Notes under the pieces: generated by a model
What the model was told of the DNA's origin: nothing
Seen by the model: the letters and a program-made list of their open reading frames with translations, nothing else
The model's database searches: none
Shown: positions 7,572 to 11,267 of the stretch, piece after piece
How the letters are laid out: every line of letters starts with the position of its first letter
Position numbering within the stretch: the stretch's first letter is position 1
Source of the DNA: Alphaproteobacteria bacterium
Lineage (GTDB): Bacteria > Pseudomonadota > Alphaproteobacteria > Sphingomonadales > Sphingomonadaceae
Direction of reading: 5' to 3'
Assembly (NCBI GenBank): GCA_016650315.1
Contig: JAENVZ010000197.1
Coordinates: forward strand, 1-11,267
Length of the DNA stretch: 11,267 bases
Position numbers and translations under genes: made by a program

Positions 7572-9726
7572 GCCGACCAAGGCTGAGCTTTGGCACGGCG
7601 TCGCTTTTCCGCAACGCTGCGCCACGCCCGGAAAGCGACGGGTTGGTCATGAAATAATGGTGAAGATTGAAGGGCTTGCTGTCTGGATCAATGCGATGAT
7701 AGATGCCGTCGCTATCCAGTTCCCAGCTTTGCTCATTGTCGATCAGATTGGCAACCATCACCTGATCGAGCACCTGATCGTGCACCGTTGGATTTTCGAT
7801 GGGCAGCATATATTCCACGCGCCGGTCGAAATTGCGCGGCATCCAGTCGGCCGAACTGATATAGACCCTTGCATCGCGATTGGGCAGTGCTTGGCCGTTA
7901 CCAAAGGCCCAGATGCGGCTGTGTTCCAGAAAACGTCCGACAACCGATTTCACCCGGATATTTTCCGACATGCCCGGCACGCCCGGACGCAGGCAGCAAA
8001 TGCCCCGGATGATCAGTTCGATATTCACGCCCGCGTTGCTGGCGGCATAGAGCTTTTCAATAATCGCGGGATCGACCAGCGAATTCATCTTGGCCCAGAT
8101 CGCGCCGGTCCGTCCTTCACGCACATGGGTGATTTCGGTGTCAATCAGATTACACAGCGAATTGCGCATGTCGCGCGGCGACATGGTGAGCAGTTCCAGC
8201 TTTTGCGGTTCGACATAGCCCGTAATATAGTTGAACAGCGCGGCGGCATCGCGGCCCGCGCGCGGATCGGCGGTGAAAAAGCTGAGATCGGTATAGATGC
8301 GCGCTGTCACCGGATGGTAATTGCCGGTACCGAAATGGCAATAGGTACGGAATTGCCCCCCTTCCCGCCGAACAACCATGGATATTTTCGCATGGGTCTT
8401 CCATTCGATAAAACCATAGACGACCTGCACCCCAGCACGCTCCAGCGCGCTGGCCCAGAGGAGATTCTGCTCCTCATCGAACCGGGCCTTCAATTCCACA
8501 ACCGCCGTCACTGACTTGCCCGCCTCAGCCGCGTCAATGAGGGCGCGGATGATGGCCGATTGCTTGCCTGCACGGTACAACGTCTGCTTGATCGCCACTA
8601 CATCGGGATCGTCGGCCGCCTGCTTCAGGAAAGCGATAACGACCTCAAAGCTCTCATAGGGGTGATGAACAACAATGTCTTTCGACCGGATAGCAACAAA
8701 ACAATCGCCGCCATGTTCGCGAATTCGTTCGGGAAAGCGCGGCGCATAGGGTTCGAATTTGAGGTCGGGCCGATCCTCATCGACAATGGCTGCCAGTTCG
8801 CCGATGCCGACAAATCCCTCGATGTCGGCGATAGTCGCTTCATGCCCCTGCAGCATGTCCTGCAACATCTCTTCTACCGCCGGGGGAAGACCGGTTTCAA
8901 TTTCCATACGGATAACGCGGCCACGGCGGCGGCGCTTGATAGCGCTGCGGTAATAGCGGACGAGATCTTCGGCCTCTTCCTCTATTTCAATATCGCTGTC
9001 GCGCAGAATGCGGAACACGCCACTGTCGTGGACCTTGTAACCTGGAAACAACAAGCCGGAGAAGCGCCGCAATATCGCCTCCATCGCCATATAGCGCGCC
9101 GGTTCCCCCGGAATACGAACCCAGCGGGATACGGTGGGCGGAATCATGACCAGTTCACGCACCGGTTCCTTGTCGGACAGGCGGACAAGATCGAAAACGA
9201 CGCTCAACCCCTGATTGGGGATGAAGGGAAAGGGGTGAGCCGGATCAAGCGCCTGCGGCGTCAGGATCGGAAATATCTGTGTCATGAAATGGGTTTCAAG
9301 CCACGCATCGGTTTCCGCGCCCATCGACCCTTCGCTGACTACCTCTATTCCAACGTCGGCAAGATCGTGGTGAAGGGCGTGCCAGACCTTTTGCTGTTCA
9401 GCCATCAACCGATCGGCCTCAGCGGCGATCAACAGCAATTGCTGGCCAGGGGTCAGGCCATCGGCCGACCGCAAATCGACATCCTGCAATTGCTGGCCCT
9501 TCAACCCAGCCACACGCACCATGAAGAACTCGTCCAGGTTGGCGCCCGAAATCGACAGAAACCGCAGCCGTTCCAGCAACGGGTGGGCGGTATTGCAAGC
9601 TTCCTCCAACACGCGCCGGTTAAATGCCAACCAGCTCAATTCCCGATTGAAATAGCGTTCTCCCGGCAGGGTCAACGATGCTGATGGGTCGGCTTCGGCC
9701 ACGCAAAAATCCTTATTGCTCATCAT
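7564..9726 (-). CDS. ppk1: Polyphosphate kinase 1
   Basis: Makes long-chain polyphosphate reversibly from ATP through a phosphohistidine intermediate; usually peripheral to the inner membrane. The product is 720 residues, within the family range. The N-terminal domain opens with RYFNRELSWLAFNRRVLEEA and SGANLDEFFMVRVAGL, typical of PPK1. The two catalytic histidines are recognisable in the phospholipase-D-like domains: one in WKTHAKISMV (residue 445) and one in RFLEHSRIWAF (602). Their spacing of 157 residues equals that between H435 and H592 of the E. coli enzyme. HFGTGNYHPVTARIYTD and YISSADWMPRNFDRRVEYMLPI are further conserved blocks. Two adjacent ATG codons (9726, 9723) are both plausible; an upstream TTG at 9741 is less likely. 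No clear Shine-Dalgarno sequence is seen. The gene lies 32 nt after hdaA and is coupled to ppx at its stop. Confidence 0.97.
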   Translation of the reverse strand: MMSNKDFCVAEADPSASLTLPGERYFNRELSWLAFNRRVLEEACNTAHPLLERLRFLSISGANLDEFFMVRVAGLKGQQLQDVDLRSADGLTPGQQLLLIAAEADRLMAEQQKVWHALHHDLADVGIEVVSEGSMGAETDAWLETHFMTQIFPILTPQALDPAHPFPFIPNQGLSVVFDLVRLSDKEPVRELVMIPPTVSRWVRIPGEPARYMAMEAILRRFSGLLFPGYKVHDSGVFRILRDSDIEIEEEAEDLVRYYRSAIKRRRRGRVIRMEIETGLPPAVEEMLQDMLQGHEATIADIEGFVGIGELAAIVDEDRPDLKFEPYAPRFPERIREHGGDCFVAIRSKDIVVHHPYESFEVVIAFLKQAADDPDVVAIKQTLYRAGKQSAIIRALIDAAEAGKSVTAVVELKARFDEEQNLLWASALERAGVQVVYGFIEWKTHAKISMVVRREGGQFRTYCHFGTGNYHPVTARIYTDLSFFTADPRAGRDAAALFNYITGYVEPQKLELLTMSPRDMRNSLCNLIDTEITHVREGRTGAIWAKMNSLVDPAIIEKLYAASNAGVNIELIIRGICCLRPGVPGMSENIRVKSVVGRFLEHSRIWAFGNGQALPNRDARVYISSADWMPRNFDRRVEYMLPIENPTVHDQVLDQVMVANLIDNEQSWELDSDGIYHRIDPDSKPFNLHHYFMTNPSLSGRGAALRKSDAVPKLSLGRRR

Positions 9727-9758
9727 ACGCGGAGCGCACAATAGGCGGGTTTACCAAC

Positions 9759-10364
9759 CTATATATCCGCCAACCCTGCATTTTGCAGCGTTTCTTTGGC
9801 AAATGGGACTGAAATTTTACGAGATTGCGACAATGACGCATCATTCAGGCAGGCAATAACCGCCGCAATGCCCGCATAGCTGCGCTCGACACGGCGATGC
9901 AGAAAGGCCGGAAGGTCAGGCGACCAGGCCGCCCCGCAGTCGGCAAGTCCCTTTTCGATCAGCGCCAGCGTCAATGCGTCGTCCGGCTCCTCAATCGCAA
10001 CATGGGGCGCAGCGGCAAGGCGAGACCGTAAATCGGGCAGAGCGATGTCCCACATGGCCGGCGGGCAGTCCGCGATCAGCAACAGCGGATAATGCCCCAA
10101 TTGGGCATCGTTCCACGCATGAAAAAGCATTTCTTCATCGAAGCCTCGCGCATCGTCGATTATCTTGCCGCCAGTCTTGCGGACGAAAAGACGGCCCAGC
10201 GTGGATCGACCCGATTTGGCAGGTCCCGTCAATATACTGGTGCGCATCGGCCAAACGCCCCAGTGATCGAGATGCCGAACCGCCAGGCGATTGCTTTCGC
10301 TCAACATAAATATTTCGCCCGTGCCGCGCGAAGTCCAATCAAGCGGAAGACTGATCTGACTCAT
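9759..10364 (-). CDS. hdaA: DnaA regulatory inactivator HdaA (Hda homologue)
   Basis: AAA+ protein that, with the DNA-loaded sliding clamp, promotes hydrolysis of DnaA-bound ATP and so limits re-initiation of replication. The 201-residue product starts MSQISLPLDW, and QISLPL (3-8) is the clamp-binding hexapeptide expected of Hda. The P-loop reads GPAKSGRST (47-55) with Arg at 53 in place of the invariant Lys. Walker B is IIDDA (68-72). LLIADCPP (95-102) fits sensor 1, and LPDLRSRL (109-116) is the box VII region with the candidate arginine finger. The C-terminus SRKISVPFAKETL parallels E. coli Hda. There is no DnaA domain IV, so it does not bind oriC itself. The ATG at 10364 overlaps the preceding stop as ATGA and gives the clamp motif its terminal position; a longer frame reaching 10442 is not favoured. 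Confidence 0.93.
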   Translation of the reverse strand: MSQISLPLDWTSRGTGEIFMLSESNRLAVRHLDHWGVWPMRTSILTGPAKSGRSTLGRLFVRKTGGKIIDDARGFDEEMLFHAWNDAQLGHYPLLLIADCPPAMWDIALPDLRSRLAAAPHVAIEEPDDALTLALIEKGLADCGAAWSPDLPAFLHRRVERSYAGIAAVIACLNDASLSQSRKISVPFAKETLQNAGLADI

Positions 10365-11267
10365 TGCCCGTTCGCTGTCGCCTCCGCACTCTGGCCCCGA
10401 CGCTGAATCCGCAATATATTGCCTGAAACGGATACGCTCCAACCCCGGCTCGCCAACGCAGCGCGCAGTGATTCCGCTGTTCCTGTATAGCTGACCGCCA
10501 TCACCGATGTTCCGCCAAGTGCCAGGCTGCTTGTTGTCGCGCTGCGTACGCCCGCTATCGCGCGCAAGGCCGCTTCGCCCTGCCCGACCGAGCCCACGTC
10601 CGGCGTATCGAATTGTATTGAAAATGCAGCAAGGCCCGGCATGGTGGCTTCGCCATTGACGCCTGTTTCGAGAGCCAGACCCTCCCCTTCTTCGAGTTTG
10701 AGATCGTCTGGATTGACCGGCTCTTCGATAATCAGAGAGGAATCGGGTCGTAATATGCCATTTATCAGCGCCCTTGTGTATAGATCGTCCATCCGCTTGA
10801 CGGCTTCATCCATCATTTTCGGGATGCCCGAACTGCTCCTGACGCGCAGCGCAAAGATGTCGAGCAGCCGGTTGTCCGGGCCGAAACGCGCCGCGAATCG
10901 GCCGATCACCGGGCCGCCCGGCCATTGCCGCTCCAGCCTTGCCATTGGGATGATCACGTCCGCCGCACCATATTCGTCCAACAGCACCCGCCACCACAGC
11001 CGTCCGTGCCGTCCCGCCTGCGCCGCATTGAGCAGCAACGGGTCAGGGCCAGTCCCACTGGTGCGGACATAGTCGATCGCGCTATCACCGGTGCGGAAAC
11101 GCGCCCAGGCCTTTTGCCATTCGGTGCGATTTTCGAACACCTGCTGCGTACCGCCTTCCCAGATGATAGGCAGAACCAGCAGCGGCGGCGAACGCATCGC
11201 GGTCGCGCGCACACCCAATATCTGGCCTGCGCGGACGCGGTCGAACAACACGCCGAGCGTGGCGATA
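10361..11267 (-). CDS. DUF2066-like protein of unknown function (5' end cut by window)
   Basis: The frame is open to the right edge on the minus strand, so the start, and any signal peptide, lie beyond position 11267; a GTG at 11251 is internal, since the preceding codons (IATLG) join smoothly to VLFDRVRAGQILG. At least 301 residues are visible. The arrangement LGVLFDRVRAGQILG followed by PPLLVLPIIWEGG, a Trp-rich segment and AADVIIPMARL resembles the DUF2066 proteins that precede hdaA in sphingomonads; this is recognition from memory. The C-terminal ~75 residues, with FSIQFDTPDVGSVGQGEAALRAI and SVMAVSYTGTAESLRAALASRGWSV, look like a small alpha/beta (ferredoxin-like) domain. There are no catalytic motifs I recognise, and no Cys pair that would support metal binding. 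It overlaps hdaA by 4 nt (ATGA), implying co-translation. No biochemical role is proposed. Confidence 0.8.
   Translation of the reverse strand, partial: IATLGVLFDRVRAGQILGVRATAMRSPPLLVLPIIWEGGTQQVFENRTEWQKAWARFRTGDSAIDYVRTSGTGPDPLLLNAAQAGRHGRLWWRVLLDEYGAADVIIPMARLERQWPGGPVIGRFAARFGPDNRLLDIFALRVRSSSGIPKMMDEAVKRMDDLYTRALINGILRPDSSLIIEEPVNPDDLKLEEGEGLALETGVNGEATMPGLAAFSIQFDTPDVGSVGQGEAALRAIAGVRSATTSSLALGGTSVMAVSYTGTAESLRAALASRGWSVSVSGNILRIQRRGQSAEATANGQ

Noticed and set aside
7513..8514. Plus-strand open frame of 333 codons
   Set aside because: Antisense to the ppk1 3' part and the ppx start; composition and lack of motifs mark it as a shadow.
8560..9684. Long open frame of 374 codons on the plus strand
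   Set aside because: Lies wholly antisense to ppk1, whose conserved catalytic blocks prove the coding strand. The product has no recognisable family features; long antisense frames are common in GC-rich genes.
10365..10442. 26-residue N-terminal extension of HdaA
   Set aside because: Overlaps the upstream gene's coding sequence and would bury the clamp-binding motif; the ATGA junction start at 10364 fits better.
1..11267. Search for an undescribed system, CRISPR array, tRNA, insertion sequence, phage or toxin-antitoxin genes
   Set aside because: Nearly all sequence is accounted for by nine recognisable chromosomal genes in compact units; gaps are under 190 nt and hold only the palindromic repeats and one divergent promoter region.

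Overview
This window looks like ordinary chromosomal DNA of an alphaproteobacterium, most likely a sphingomonad (Sphingomonas/Sphingobium/Novosphingobium group). The support is GC-rich, tightly packed genes, protein sequences with an alphaproteobacterial character (an HdaA-type short DnaA homologue, a ~500-residue Ppx, an AspRS with a GAD insert), and two families of intergenic palindromic repeats of the kind scattered through sphingomonad genomes. The genus assignment is inference; no rRNA or other marker is present.

Layout from left to right. (1) Positions 1-1807, plus strand: the 3' part of a soluble lytic transglycosylase gene (5' end outside the window), overlapped by 4 nt by greB, which appears to start on TTG. 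(2) Positions 1808-1995: a short convergent intergenic region holding a 70-nt palindromic repeat. (3) Positions 1996-4703, minus strand: aspS followed downstream by a single-domain PPK2 polyphosphate kinase; a second, larger palindromic repeat (2797-2909) fills most of the gap between them. (4) Positions 4704-4861: the only divergent promoter region, between aspS and rnd. (5) Positions 4862-6031, plus strand: rnd (ribonuclease D), ending 6 nt from the convergent ppx. (6) Positions 6038-11267, minus strand: a compact four-gene unit read DUF2066-like gene -> hdaA -> ppk1 -> ppx, with 4-nt overlap, ~32-nt gap and tight coupling at the junctions. The first gene runs off the right edge.

Functionally, three of the nine genes act on inorganic polyphosphate: ppk1 makes it from ATP, ppx hydrolyses it, and the PPK2 enzyme probably uses it to phosphorylate nucleotides. 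ppk1 and ppx share a transcription unit with hdaA, the clamp-dependent inactivator of DnaA, so polyphosphate turnover and replication-initiation control are probably co-expressed. The remaining genes are cell-wall turnover (slt), transcript rescue (greB), translation (aspS) and RNA processing (rnd). I found no mobile element, CRISPR array, RNA gene, defence system or convincing unknown system. The items worth a second look are the repeats bracketing ppk2, start-site and coupling details, a Lys-to-Arg change in the HdaA P-loop, and a residue suggesting a non-discriminating AspRS.
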